From Flavobacterium okayamense (GTDB lineage: Bacteria > Bacteroidota > Bacteroidia > Flavobacteriales > Flavobacteriaceae), in the NCBI RefSeq assembly GCF_019702945.1, contig NZ_AP024749.1, forward strand, positions 1,550,001 to 1,614,000: 64,000 nucleotides of DNA, given 5' to 3'. This document shows positions 42,511-51,772 of the stretch, piece by piece (position 1 is the first letter of the stretch; each line of letters opens with the position of its first letter). The notes beneath the pieces are model-generated. The model searched no databases. It had not been told where the DNA came from and was given only the letters and a program-made list of their open reading frames with translations. Made by a program: the position numbers and the translations under genes.

Positions 42511-44613
42511 ATGTTTTCGTTTTTTAAAAATAGGAAAGATTCTACATATGCCAAGGTTATTGGATTACTATCATTAGTTTCGGTTTGTTTACTAATATTA
42601 GTGATTGCCTTGTATTTTTACATGAAAGTACAAGAACGTCAAATTTTTAAATCCAGTAACGAGATTTACAATAATGAGGTCAATACTTTACTTAAATTAA
42701 ATTCTGAATCATATACTTCAATTTCAATAGACGTTACATATTGGGATGAATTTGTTGACTTTATTGGGACTAGAGATTTAAACTGGTTCAATACTTCAGT
42801 GGCAAGTGTTTTAGATGCTTACAAATTAGAATATGTTGGTGTTTATACTACTAATGGAGAGTTTATTACAAAAGTCTCAACTACAAAGATAAATACTAAA
42901 GAATTTATTCCTAAAGAAGCTATAGATAAACTATTGCAAAAAAAAATTGATAAGTTTTATTTAAAAACTCCCGATGGTATTGTAGAAGTTTTTGGAGCAA
43001 CAATTCATCCTTCGAGTGATCCTTTTAAAAATAAGACAGAGCCAGCTGGTTGTTTTTTTATGGTTCGTTTATTAGATAATGAATATTTTGCCGATATTGA
43101 AAAAATAACAACTTCTAATATAAAGTTTTATAAGGGAAATGAAGTAGCAAATAAAACAGTGTTTACGGTAGTACCTCTTAATGATTTTAAAGATGAATTA
43201 GTAACAAGCTTATATTTTAAAAGAGCTTATAATATAGACTTTTGGATCACAAAAACGATTCTTTTAATTATGGGTTTTGCACTTATAATTTCTTGGCTTG
43301 TTTACTATATTTATGCTAATAAATGGTCAAAATTGCCTTTAAGTTTCATTAAAAAAATATTGCGTGATGGCGATCAATCTGCAATTAACTCATTAAAAAA
43401 CATCAAAGGTGAATTTCGTTATATAGGTAAACTTTTTGAAGATAATCAGATTCAAACTAAAGAGTTAGAAATAGCTAAAACAAAAGCAGAAGAAAGTGAT
43501 AGGTTAAAATCAGCTTTCTTAATGAATCTATCCCATGAGATAAGAACACCTATGAATGCTGTTGTTGGTTTTTCTGAATTGTTATCAAATAAAGATATTT
43601 CTGAAGCTGAAAGAATTGAGTATACTAAGGTTATTCAAGAAAGTGGTAAAAATTTAATAGACATTATCGATGATTTGGTTGAAATGTCTAAAATTGATTC
43701 AAATTTGGTTAAACCGAATTTACAACCTTTTGATTTACAAGAACTAGTTTCAAACATTTATAAGACATACGATAAACTTTATTCTAATTCTGAGGTTGAA
43801 TTTAAATTAATTGCTCCCGAAAATTTTGATAAAAAAATAATTACTGATAAGACAAAACTCAGTGAGATTATTACCAATTTAATGAATAATTCTCATAAGT
43901 TTACGCCTAAAGGTTTTATTATTTTAGAGTACAATTTAGATGAAAAGGCAAAAAAAATAAACTTTTGTGTTAAAGATTCAGGGATTGGCATTAAATCCGA
44001 ATTTCAAGAAAATATATTTAAACGCTTTAGTAAAGTAAATTCACAAGGTATTTCGGGTAATGAAGGATTAGGATTAGGATTAGCAATTTCTAAGGCCTAC
44101 ATAGATATGTTAGGCGGCGAAATTACTTTTGAATCTAAAGACGGAATAGGTACAACTTTTAATTTTTCAATTCCACTTATGTTTGATGATTCAACATCTG
44201 AAGATGAAAAATTAGCTGTAGAAGTAAAAGAGCCAGTAGATTTAGGAAAAGAGTTAGTTATTTTAGTTGCCGAAGATGACAATATTAATTACCTACTAAT
44301 TGAAAGAATTTTAAAGCCGTTAAATGCAAAAATAATTAGGGCTAAAGACGGAGTTGAAGCGGTAAATTTTTGTAAAGAAAATAATGAAATAGATCTTATT
44401 CTAATGGATATAAGGATGCCTAATATGAATGGGTATGAAGCATTTGTTAAGATTAGAGAATTTAATAAAAACATACCTATTATAGCGCAAACTTCTTATT
44501 CATTCGAAGAAGAATTAACTAAAATTGAATCTTTAGGTTTTACAGACTTCATTTCTAAACCTATTCAAAAGAATAAATTGCATGCTATGGTTCTTAACCA
44601 TTTAAAGAAATAA
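42511..44613 (+). CDS. Hybrid sensor histidine kinase, CHASE4-like sensor
   Basis: The 700-residue protein has two membrane helices (about 17-38 and 247-268) flanking a periplasmic domain of about 210 residues that resembles CHASE4 (SISIDVTYWDEFVDFIGTRD). HisKA follows with His342 in NLSHEIRTPMNAVVGFSELL. HATPase has N box NLMNNSHKFT, G1 DSGIGI and G2 GLGLGLAIS. A receiver domain (about 583-700) carries the phospho-acceptor Asp633 in LILMDIRMP and acidic VAEDDN. No response regulator is adjacent. The Hpt protein at 22.1 kb is a possible partner. Confidence 0.95.
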   Translation: MFSFFKNRKDSTYAKVIGLLSLVSVCLLILVIALYFYMKVQERQIFKSSNEIYNNEVNTLLKLNSESYTSISIDVTYWDEFVDFIGTRDLNWFNTSVASVLDAYKLEYVGVYTTNGEFITKVSTTKINTKEFIPKEAIDKLLQKKIDKFYLKTPDGIVEVFGATIHPSSDPFKNKTEPAGCFFMVRLLDNEYFADIEKITTSNIKFYKGNEVANKTVFTVVPLNDFKDELVTSLYFKRAYNIDFWITKTILLIMGFALIISWLVYYIYANKWSKLPLSFIKKILRDGDQSAINSLKNIKGEFRYIGKLFEDNQIQTKELEIAKTKAEESDRLKSAFLMNLSHEIRTPMNAVVGFSELLSNKDISEAERIEYTKVIQESGKNLIDIIDDLVEMSKIDSNLVKPNLQPFDLQELVSNIYKTYDKLYSNSEVEFKLIAPENFDKKIITDKTKLSEIITNLMNNSHKFTPKGFIILEYNLDEKAKKINFCVKDSGIGIKSEFQENIFKRFSKVNSQGISGNEGLGLGLAISKAYIDMLGGEITFESKDGIGTTFNFSIPLMFDDSTSEDEKLAVEVKEPVDLGKELVILVAEDDNINYLLIERILKPLNAKIIRAKDGVEAVNFCKENNEIDLILMDIRMPNMNGYEAFVKIREFNKNIPIIAQTSYSFEEELTKIESLGFTDFISKPIQKNKLHAMVLNHLKK

Positions 44614-44704
44614 TTGCCTATATTATTTTACCAATATTTTCTTTTTTTTAATTACTAAAACGTTTTCTTTTACTTAATTTTACAATTCTTTTAAAAAAGT
44701 AAAT

Positions 44705-45190
44705 ATGAGTAATCATTACAAGTTAAACGTAAACAATTCTTTTCAGATCGATGCAGACCAAGAGAAAGTTTCTCATTTAGATGCTGTTAGCATTGATGAA
44801 AACAAGTATCATATTCTTAAAGATAATCAATCTTATCATACAGAAATTGTAGATGCTAATTTTATTCAAAAAAAATATACTGTTAAAGTTAATAATAACA
44901 GTTATACAGTTAAAATTGGCAATGAATTAGATACTCTTATCAAAGAAATGGGATTTGAAGTTGGTGCTTCAAAACAAGTAAATGCTATTAAAGCACCTAT
45001 GCCAGGTTTAATTCTTGAAGTAAGTGTATCAGAAGGGCAAGAAGTACAAGAAAATGATCCTTTATTAATCTTAGAAGCTATGAAAATGGAAAACAGTATT
45101 GTTTCTCCAAGAAGTGGAAAAATTAAATCTGTTGTTGCCATTAAAGGAGCAGCTGTAGAAAAAGGTCAATTATTAATCGAATTCGAATAA
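44705..45190 (+). CDS. Biotin carboxyl carrier subunit of acyl-CoA carboxylase
   Basis: The 161-residue protein ends in a biotinyl domain (about 90-161) with the biotinylated Lys127 in LEAMKMENSI. The N-terminal 90 residues form a strand-rich assembly domain. Its stop is one base from the biotin carboxylase start, and a carboxyltransferase follows, so this is the carrier of a three-gene carboxylase. The N-terminus differs from E. coli AccB and fits propionyl/acyl-CoA carboxylases. Confidence 0.92.
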   Translation: MSNHYKLNVNNSFQIDADQEKVSHLDAVSIDENKYHILKDNQSYHTEIVDANFIQKKYTVKVNNNSYTVKIGNELDTLIKEMGFEVGASKQVNAIKAPMPGLILEVSVSEGQEVQENDPLLILEAMKMENSIVSPRSGKIKSVVAIKGAAVEKGQLLIEFE

Positions 45191-45191
45191 A

Positions 45192-46631
45192 ATGAAAAAA
45201 ATATTAGTTGCAAATAGAGGGGAAATTGCACTTCGTGTTATGAAAACAGCAAAAAAAATGGGAATAAAAACCGTTGCTGTTTTTTCTGTTGCCGATAGAA
45301 ATGCACCACACGTAAAATTTGCCGACGAAGCAGTATGTATTGGAGAAGCCCCTTCAAATCAATCGTATTTAAGAGGTGATAAAATTATTGAAGTTTGTAA
45401 AGAACTAGGTGTAGATGGAATACACCCTGGTTACGGATTCTTAAGTGAAAATGCTGATTTTGCTGAATTAGCAGAAAAAAATAACATTACTTTCATCGGA
45501 CCAAAGTCTAAAGCGATGAAAATTATGGGAAGTAAATTAGCCGCTAAAGATGCTGTTAAAGCTTTTGATATTCCTATGGTGCCAGGTTTAGATGAAGCGA
45601 TAACGGATGTTGCAAAAGCAAAAGAAGTTGCAAAAAATATTGGTTTTCCCATTTTAATTAAAGCTTCTGCTGGTGGTGGTGGAAAAGGAATGCGAATAGT
45701 TGAAAATGAAGGTGAATTTGAATCGCAAATGAACAGAGCTATTTCTGAAGCAACTTCTGCTTTTGGAGACGGTTCAGTTTTTATTGAAAAATATGTTGGT
45801 TCGCCGCGTCACATCGAAATTCAAGTAATGGCAGATACGCATGGAAACATTTTGTATTTATTCGAGAGAGAATGTTCTATTCAACGCCGTCATCAAAAAG
45901 TAGTGGAAGAAGCACCATCTTCTGTTTTAACACCAGAAATTCGTAAAGCAATGGGAGAGGCTGCTGTTAAAGTGGCACAATCTTGTGACTACTTAGGAGC
46001 AGGAACTGTTGAATTTTTATTAGACGAAAATAAAAATTTCTATTTCTTAGAAATGAATACGCGTTTACAAGTTGAACATCCGGTAACCGAAATGATTACA
46101 GGAATGGATTTAGTTGAAATGCAAATTCGTGTAGCAAGAGGTGAAGAATTACAAGTAAAACAAGAAGATTTACAAATTAACGGACATGCTATGGAACTTC
46201 GTGTGTATGCTGAAGATCCATTAAACGACTTTTTACCAAGTGTTGGAAATTTAGAAATATATCAATTACCAGTTGGAGACGGAATTCGTGTAGATAATGG
46301 TTTCGAACAAGGAATGGATGTGCCTATTTATTACGATCCAATGTTGTCTAAGTTGATTACTTACGGGAAAACACGTGAAGAATCTATTCAAAAAATGATT
46401 GAAGCGATTGCTGATTATCAAGTTGAAGGTGTAAGTACAACATTACCATTTGGTACTTTTGTTATGCAACATGAAGCTTTTCGTTCAGGAAATTTCGATA
46501 CAAATTTCGTAAAGAAATATTACGATAGCGAAATTCTTAAAGAAGCACAAAATAAAGAAGCTGAAATAGCTGGATTAGTTGCATTAAAACAATATTTAGA
46601 AGATCAAAAATTAGTTCGTTTACCCAATTAA
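45192..46631 (+). CDS. accC: Biotin carboxylase subunit of acyl-CoA carboxylase
   Basis: The 479-residue protein carries the N-terminal KILVANRGEIALRVMKTAKKMG, the ATP-grasp Gly loop KASAGGGGKGMRIV, the ERECSIQRRHQKVVEEAPS motif and the catalytic EMNTRLQVEHPVTEM. It carboxylates the biotin on the carrier protein using bicarbonate and ATP. It is about 30 residues longer than E. coli AccC, with a C-terminal tail. An inverted heptad repeat separates it from the carboxyltransferase gene. Confidence 0.96.
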   Translation: MKKILVANRGEIALRVMKTAKKMGIKTVAVFSVADRNAPHVKFADEAVCIGEAPSNQSYLRGDKIIEVCKELGVDGIHPGYGFLSENADFAELAEKNNITFIGPKSKAMKIMGSKLAAKDAVKAFDIPMVPGLDEAITDVAKAKEVAKNIGFPILIKASAGGGGKGMRIVENEGEFESQMNRAISEATSAFGDGSVFIEKYVGSPRHIEIQVMADTHGNILYLFERECSIQRRHQKVVEEAPSSVLTPEIRKAMGEAAVKVAQSCDYLGAGTVEFLLDENKNFYFLEMNTRLQVEHPVTEMITGMDLVEMQIRVARGEELQVKQEDLQINGHAMELRVYAEDPLNDFLPSVGNLEIYQLPVGDGIRVDNGFEQGMDVPIYYDPMLSKLITYGKTREESIQKMIEAIADYQVEGVSTTLPFGTFVMQHEAFRSGNFDTNFVKKYYDSEILKEAQNKEAEIAGLVALKQYLEDQKLVRLPN

Positions 46632-46639
46632 TTAAGAAT

Positions 46640-46714
46640 ATAGAAAATAGAACATAGAAAATAGAAATTTTAAGTTTTTTGATAAGTCTATATTCTATTA
46701 TCTATTCTCTTTAA
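46640..46714. repeat. Heptad inverted repeat between carboxylase subunit genes
   Basis: Left arm (46640-46667): atagaaa, atagaac, atagaaa, atagaaa. Right arm (46687-46714): tctatat, tctatta, tctattc, tctttaa. The arms are largely complementary, so the intercistronic mRNA can form a long hairpin around a 19-base loop. Confidence 0.85.
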
Positions 46715-46726
46715 TCTAAAAAAAAG

Positions 46727-48268
46727 ATGGAAGATAAAATCAAATCATTACAAGATAAAATTGCTTTAGCAAAATTAGGTGGAGGAGAAAAGCGTATTGC
46801 TAAGCATCACGAAAAGAAAAAATTAACAGCGAGAGAACGCGTTGAATATTTATTAGACGAAGGTTCTTTTGAAGAAATGGGAATGTTGGTTACACATCGT
46901 ACAACCGATTTCGGAATGGAAAACGAATCGTATTACGGAGATGGTGTTATAACAGGTTACGGAACTATTAATGGACGTCCAGTTTATGTTTTTGCACAAG
47001 ATTTTACCGTTTTTGGTGGTTCGTTATCGGAAACGCATGCAGAAAAGATTTGTAAAGTAATGGATATGGCTTTAAAAACGGGAACACCTATGATTGGTTT
47101 AAACGATTCGGGTGGAGCACGTATTCAAGAAGGTGTTCGTTCGTTAGGTGGTTATGCTGATATTTTCTTTAGAAACGTACAAGCTTCTGGAGTAATTCCT
47201 CAAATTTCTGCTATTATGGGACCATGTGCTGGTGGAGCAGTTTATTCTCCAGCAATGACCGATTTTACGATTATGGTGGAAAACAATAGTTATATGTTTG
47301 TTACCGGACCAAACGTTGTAAAAACGGTTACTAACGAAGAAGTAACTTCTGAAGAATTGGGGGGAGCAAGTACACACTCTACTAAATCGGGTGTAGCACA
47401 TATTACTTCTCCAAACGGAGTGGAATGTTTAGAAGATATCAAGAAGCTATTGAGTTATATGCCTCAAAATAATCGTGAAACAACTCCAAAATTAGCTTAT
47501 GAATTAGGAGAAGAATTACGTACAGCATTAAACACAATTGTTCCAGATAATGCAAACAAGCCTTACGACATGCATGATGTGATTAAAGGGATTATCGATG
47601 AAGATAGTTTTTTTGAGGTACACAAAAACTTTGCTGAAAATATTATTGTAGGTTTTGCTCGTTTAGGTGGAAGAAGTATTGGTATTGTGGCGAACCAACC
47701 TATGGTTTTAGCAGGATGTTTAGATGTGAACAGTTCAATTAAAGGTGCACGTTTCGTGCGTTTTTGTGATGCATTCAATATTCCATTATTGGTGTTAGAG
47801 GATGTGCCAGGTTTCTTACCCGGTACAGATCAAGAGTGGAACGGAATTATTACGCATGGGGCTAAATTATTATATGCATTTAGTGAAGCAACTGTGCCAA
47901 GAGTTACAGTAATTACGCGTAAAGCTTATGGTGGAGCGTATGACGTAATGAACTCAAAACACATTGGTGCCGATTTTAACTTTGCTTGGCCAACAGCAGA
48001 AATTGCAGTAATGGGAGCAAAAGGAGCTTCGGAAATTATATTTAAGAAAGAAATTAGCGAAGCAGCTGATCCAGCTGCTAAATTAGCGGAAAAAGAAGCA
48101 GAATATGCCGAATTATTTGCAAATCCTTATAGCGCTGCAAAACGCGGATTTATAGATGAGGTAATTTTACCAGAAAATACACGTAGAAAACTACTTAAAG
48201 CGTTTTCAATTTTAGAAAACAAAGTAGTAGATACTCCAAAACGTAAACACGGAAATATTCCGTTGTAA
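46727..48268 (+). CDS. Acyl-CoA carboxylase carboxyltransferase subunit (PccB-like)
   Basis: The 513-residue protein has the fused alpha/beta carboxyltransferase layout of propionyl-CoA carboxylase beta chains. Recognisable parts: [116 protein letters not shown] and [14 protein letters not shown]. Substrate is propionyl- or acetyl-CoA. Together with adenosylcobalamin synthesis (14 kb) it fits a propionyl-CoA to methylmalonyl-CoA route. Confidence 0.95.
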   Translation: MEDKIKSLQDKIALAKLGGGEKRIAKHHEKKKLTARERVEYLLDEGSFEEMGMLVTHRTTDFGMENESYYGDGVITGYGTINGRPVYVFAQDFTVFGGSLSETHAEKICKVMDMALKTGTPMIGLNDSGGARIQEGVRSLGGYADIFFRNVQASGVIPQISAIMGPCAGGAVYSPAMTDFTIMVENNSYMFVTGPNVVKTVTNEEVTSEELGGASTHSTKSGVAHITSPNGVECLEDIKKLLSYMPQNNRETTPKLAYELGEELRTALNTIVPDNANKPYDMHDVIKGIIDEDSFFEVHKNFAENIIVGFARLGGRSIGIVANQPMVLAGCLDVNSSIKGARFVRFCDAFNIPLLVLEDVPGFLPGTDQEWNGIITHGAKLLYAFSEATVPRVTVITRKAYGGAYDVMNSKHIGADFNFAWPTAEIAVMGAKGASEIIFKKEISEAADPAAKLAEKEAEYAELFANPYSAAKRGFIDEVILPENTRRKLLKAFSILENKVVDTPKRKHGNIPL

Positions 48269-48271
48269 TTT

Positions 48272-48298
48272 AAAAACCGCTGTAAGGCGGTTTTTTTA
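48272..48298. terminator. Bidirectional terminator after carboxyltransferase gene
   Basis: aaaaccgc (48273-48280) pairs with gcggtttt (48287-48294) around tgtaag. The opposing toroid-like gene ends in its T-tract. Confidence 0.85.
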
Positions 48299-49048
48299 TT
48301 CAAACTCTTTTATAACCCATAATGCCAAAAGAGTAGTATGTATATTTGATGACTTATCTTCATCTGGATCCCATGACCAACCTCCATCTTTATTTTGTTT
48401 TTGTAGTAATTTTTTTAACCATCTTTTTTTTACTAAATTAGGCTTTTCAAAGCATATTAATCCTATTATTCCTTCTAGCCAATTGTCATTTATTGAATCT
48501 TCTTTTTTAATTTTTTCTAAAAGTATAGGTGTTATAAAAGTAATATAGTTTTTAAAAAGTAAATTTTCTTCTCTTGTTTGATTATACTTAGACCATCTAT
48601 ATGCTAGTGCTATATGACTGATTTGTCTGATATTTAAATTTTCGGGTGTTTTTTCTAAGATTGTTTTTTTGCATTCAGAATCAAATCTAATACTATTAGA
48701 ATTTGATGCCCAAAGAAGTAAATGTTCAATTCCTAGTGTCTTGTTATAATTGTAGATTAAAGAATCTATAGGTTTTATGTTTTTTTTCTCAATTATTGAA
48801 TTAAAAAAAGAATAAGGTATTTGTTCATCTGGGTTTAGCTTTTTGTCACCTAACGGAATTTGTTTTAATGAAGGGTTAAAAGTATATTGATTATTTAACC
48901 AATGTGTCATTAATTGTAAATTATAGGAATAGTCTTTTGTTTCTTTGTTACGAATTAAAAAATCAATTGCATATTCAATCGGTTTGGTTTTAAATTGTGC
49001 ATTTACTAATGAACTAAAAAGTACAAAAATCAGTATAATTTTATTCAT
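48296..49048 (-). CDS. Exported alpha/alpha-toroid-like protein, unknown
   Basis: The 250 residues have a signal peptide (1-18, SSLVNAQ). The rest is helical, with a C-terminal LQKQNKDGGWSWDPDEDKSSNIHTTLLALWVIKEF that resembles the QW/toroid repeats of prenyltransferase and squalene-cyclase folds or alpha-2-macroglobulin thioester domains. No catalytic DxDD or Zn ligands are clear, so a binding or structural role is likely. Its start overlaps the FISUMP gene by eight bases. It is the third gene of a three-gene exported-protein operon. Confidence 0.6.
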   Translation of the reverse strand: MNKIILIFVLFSSLVNAQFKTKPIEYAIDFLIRNKETKDYSYNLQLMTHWLNNQYTFNPSLKQIPLGDKKLNPDEQIPYSFFNSIIEKKNIKPIDSLIYNYNKTLGIEHLLLWASNSNSIRFDSECKKTILEKTPENLNIRQISHIALAYRWSKYNQTREENLLFKNYITFITPILLEKIKKEDSINDNWLEGIIGLICFEKPNLVKKRWLKKLLQKQNKDGGWSWDPDEDKSSNIHTTLLALWVIKEFE

Positions 49049-49934
49049 CTTTAATGTATCGAACAGATATTAAAAAAAGGGATTGTTTTTCGTAAGCAAT
49101 TGAGTGACCGTTTTCAGAAATTATTAGAATACCTTGTTTAGAATCATAATGATCATTTGTAAGATAATATCCAGATTCATTTTTAGCAATTAAAACTTTA
49201 TCTTTTATAGAATAAACTCCATTTTTATTTAATGAAATAGATGTATTATAATCATTGTTTTTGTTAAATAATTCTTCATAATTTTCTAAATAATTTACAA
49301 GTAAATCTTCCCAATCCCTATTATTTGGAATTCTCCATCCTTCAGGGCAATTTTTGAAAATATCTTTTACAGCAATATTAACAGCATAATCTTCACACAT
49401 CCATCTTGTTTTTCCTATCAATCGCGTTTTTATAGGTTTGTTGTTAATCTTTATAATTTCAATTGGTGATACTTTATATTCTTTTACTTTAAAATTAAAA
49501 GTTGAGTCAATACTTCCACAACTAGTTGTTTTTTTTATACTTATAGTAAGACTCGATGTGTTTGAAGGGATATTTGAAATATAAGGAGATTCATTGCTCA
49601 TTTTCCAATTTTCTATTTTAAATTGAGTGCTACCCTTAACTAAATCAGAATAATAGATTTTTACTAAATTATTTTTTTGAATAATAGAATCAATTTTAGG
49701 TAACCTAGCTTTAGGTGTACACTCACCACATAAAGCAAACCATTTATTAGTAAAAAAATAATTAATGCAACCAGTAGTAGTATTGAATACCATATAACCA
49801 TCTTCCGCATTCTTAATTGAATCAATTTGTTCTTGATTTAATTTAATAAAAGAAGTACTACTGTTTTTAATTTCAATATTTTGAGAAAAAACAGTATTGA
49901 CTATTAGCAACGTATAAAACAATAATTTATTCAT
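49041..49934 (-). CDS. Exported FISUMP-domain protein
   Basis: The 297-residue protein has a signal peptide (1-17, NTVFSQ). Its first part shares with the upstream protein the pattern MVFNTTTGCINYFFTNKWFALCGECTP. The C-terminal half (about 175-297) has RWMCEDYAVNIA and FKNCPEGWRIPNNRDWEDLL, the FISUMP (Fibrobacter succinogenes paralogous) signature, a C-type-lectin-like fold. Stop/start overlap at 49934 couples it to the glycine-rich gene. It is probably surface or secreted. Confidence 0.72.
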   Translation of the reverse strand: MNKLLFYTLLIVNTVFSQNIEIKNSSTSFIKLNQEQIDSIKNAEDGYMVFNTTTGCINYFFTNKWFALCGECTPKARLPKIDSIIQKNNLVKIYYSDLVKGSTQFKIENWKMSNESPYISNIPSNTSSLTISIKKTTSCGSIDSTFNFKVKEYKVSPIEIIKINNKPIKTRLIGKTRWMCEDYAVNIAVKDIFKNCPEGWRIPNNRDWEDLLVNYLENYEELFNKNNDYNTSISLNKNGVYSIKDKVLIAKNESGYYLTNDHYDSKQGILIISENGHSIAYEKQSLFLISVRYIKDE

Positions 49935-51610
49935 TATGGGTTTATTGCTCCTGTTTGTGTTCCATAATTAGAAAAAGTTGAACCACTGCCGTTACCTTGT
50001 AATGCTAAACCTGCAGCACCTCCATTACCTCTTCTTTGTGTTCCACCTCCTATATTCCCCGCAACACCAGGAACGCCTCCAATTCCACCAGTTCCGGCTC
50101 CTGTTCCATTGCAGGTACAAGATGTAGCACCTCTATTAACTCCAGCCCCACCAGTACCACCTGCTAAAGGAGTTCCTGCATTTCCAAAATTACTTGCTGA
50201 TCCACCACATCCACAAATAAATCCTGATGTAGCTCTTGTGGTATTATTGCCACCACCTCCACCAGGAGGAGTGCCAGCGCCGCCGCCGCCGCCGCCGCCT
50301 GCAGCTGCACAAGTAGCACCGCCACCGCCACCGCCACCGCCACCGGCGCGTACGGTACCATAATTTAAAACATTTATTGGAACAGTACCTGATGTTTGTA
50401 TTGCATGACCACCTCTTCCACCATTTTGTCCATTTGTATCTCCTTGGCAAACGGCATCACTCTCTTGACCTCCAGTACCGCCATCTCCACCTCCAGCATA
50501 AATATTACCATAATTATATAAAGTTATTGAAGCTCCTGCTGGCATTGTAGACGCATCAAATCCTGGGTTTCCTGCTGATCCTGATCCACCATTTGCGGCG
50601 GCAGATAAAGTTACACCAGCGCGAACGTAAACACAATAATTTTTTGCTTGACCACCACCAATGTAAGTGTTTAAATTAAATCCTGTTTGATTTGTGGAAA
50701 TAATAACAATTGAATCACATGTACTACACAAGCTATTCCAAAATCCATTATTACCAGTCACAGGTATTGAACTTGTATCCCAGAATTCAAAACAATTAGT
50801 TGTTGTATTGAAAATTAATAACCCTTCAGGATGTGTTCCTCCCATGGCATCTCTTTGAATAGTTGTCATTCTTGGTAATAATACCCCTTTTGTTGTAGAT
50901 CGAACCTCCAATACAGCACTAGTATTAGGAGCAGTTGTACCTATTCCAACACTATTTTCACTTGCGTCAACTGTAAAAGTACTAGCATCAACCCTTAAAT
51001 CTCCGTCATTATCATTTTGTAAATATAAGATTGAATTGGTGTTTGTAATAATTTCATTGTTATCAATTCTTAGACTATTTCCAATTTCTAAAACACCTGT
51101 TCCAGCTGTTGGAGTTGCATCATTTGTATTTGTAAATTCGACACGTCCATTGCTAACGACTAATCTATCGGTTGGTGAAATATTTCCAATACCAACATTA
51201 CCATTGGCTAAAACAACAACTTTTTCTGTATTATTTGTTTTAATAATTAAAGGCTGATTATCGGTAGTTCCAAGATAATTATTAGCTGGATTGGTTCCTG
51301 TATTTCCCCAAGTACTCCATTCTTTACCTTGTGATAAACTTTGCCAAATAGAAGTAGTTGCGTTCCAATAGTAAAAACCAGGTGATACATCTGCAATTGT
51401 TGCAGTATTATAAATTAATTCAGAATCTATTAGTGTGGGAACCGTTGTATTATCTGTTGAACTTGTCAATGCTACTTTAGGAATAATTAATCCATCATTG
51501 TTGATAGATTCTATGTGCAATGAACCTTGAGGGGTTGATGTGCCAATGCCAACTTGACCAATTGAAAGATTAATGATAAAAAAAGATAATAGTAGTAGAT
51601 TTTTTTTCAT
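49934..51610 (-). CDS. Exported protein with polyglycine C-terminal domain
   Basis: The 558-residue protein has a signal peptide (1-18). Then comes the motif VGIGTSTPQGSLHI, repeated in part as VGIGNISPTDRLVV and VGIGTTAPNTSAVLEVRSTTKGVLLPRM, the usual layout of flavobacterial tail-fibre-like or surface repeats. The FNTTTNCFEFWDTSS...LCSTCDS segment matches the FISUMP neighbour. Residues of about 330-550 are extremely Gly-rich (runs up to nine Gly), with scattered Cys (CAAAG, CGCGG, CTCNG). This resembles polyglycine-II adhesins of phage fibres. Function is not known; an extracellular fibre or adhesin is inference. Confidence 0.7.
   Translation of the reverse strand: MKKNLLLLSFFIINLSIGQVGIGTSTPQGSLHIESINNDGLIIPKVALTSSTDNTTVPTLIDSELIYNTATIADVSPGFYYWNATTSIWQSLSQGKEWSTWGNTGTNPANNYLGTTDNQPLIIKTNNTEKVVVLANGNVGIGNISPTDRLVVSNGRVEFTNTNDATPTAGTGVLEIGNSLRIDNNEIITNTNSILYLQNDNDGDLRVDASTFTVDASENSVGIGTTAPNTSAVLEVRSTTKGVLLPRMTTIQRDAMGGTHPEGLLIFNTTTNCFEFWDTSSIPVTGNNGFWNSLCSTCDSIVIISTNQTGFNLNTYIGGGQAKNYCVYVRAGVTLSAAANGGSGSAGNPGFDASTMPAGASITLYNYGNIYAGGGDGGTGGQESDAVCQGDTNGQNGGRGGHAIQTSGTVPINVLNYGTVRAGGGGGGGGGATCAAAGGGGGGGAGTPPGGGGGNNTTRATSGFICGCGGSASNFGNAGTPLAGGTGGAGVNRGATSCTCNGTGAGTGGIGGVPGVAGNIGGGTQRRGNGGAAGLALQGNGSGSTFSNYGTQTGAINP
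50264..50346. repeat. GC-rich triplet tracts coding for polyglycine
   Basis: About eight gcc/cgc triplets lie near 50278-50300 and accgcc/accgccacc units near 50317-50346. They are the local GC peak of an AT-rich window and code Gly runs on minus. They could change length by slippage without frame loss. Confidence 0.8.
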
Positions 51611-51725
51611 TTTGTTAGTTTTTGTAAAAATATTTAATTTTTTTATAGTTTGTTAATTTAAAACGATGTTTGGTTAAGAATTTCGTTAAAATATAATATA
51701 TATGTATTTTGTTTTTGTAAATGTT

Positions 51726-51733
51726 TATTTTTG
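51726..51733 (+). promoter_or_regulatory. LysM/NlpC gene promoter -7 element
   Basis: TATTTTTG about 40 bases before the ATG at 51773. Confidence 0.45.
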
Positions 51734-51772
51734 GCATGCTTTTTAATCAGTATTTGTGATGATTAATTTATT

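Noticed and set aside
50270-50346. GC-rich island as horizontally acquired DNA
   Set aside because: The GC peak equals the Gly-coding tracts; flanking codons are AT-rich like the rest.
50109-50363. Pro/Ala-rich open frame on plus and Arg/Trp-rich frames on minus across the glycine-coding region
   Set aside because: They are out-of-frame readings of the polyglycine gene; composition mirrors GGN codons and there are no start or expression signals.
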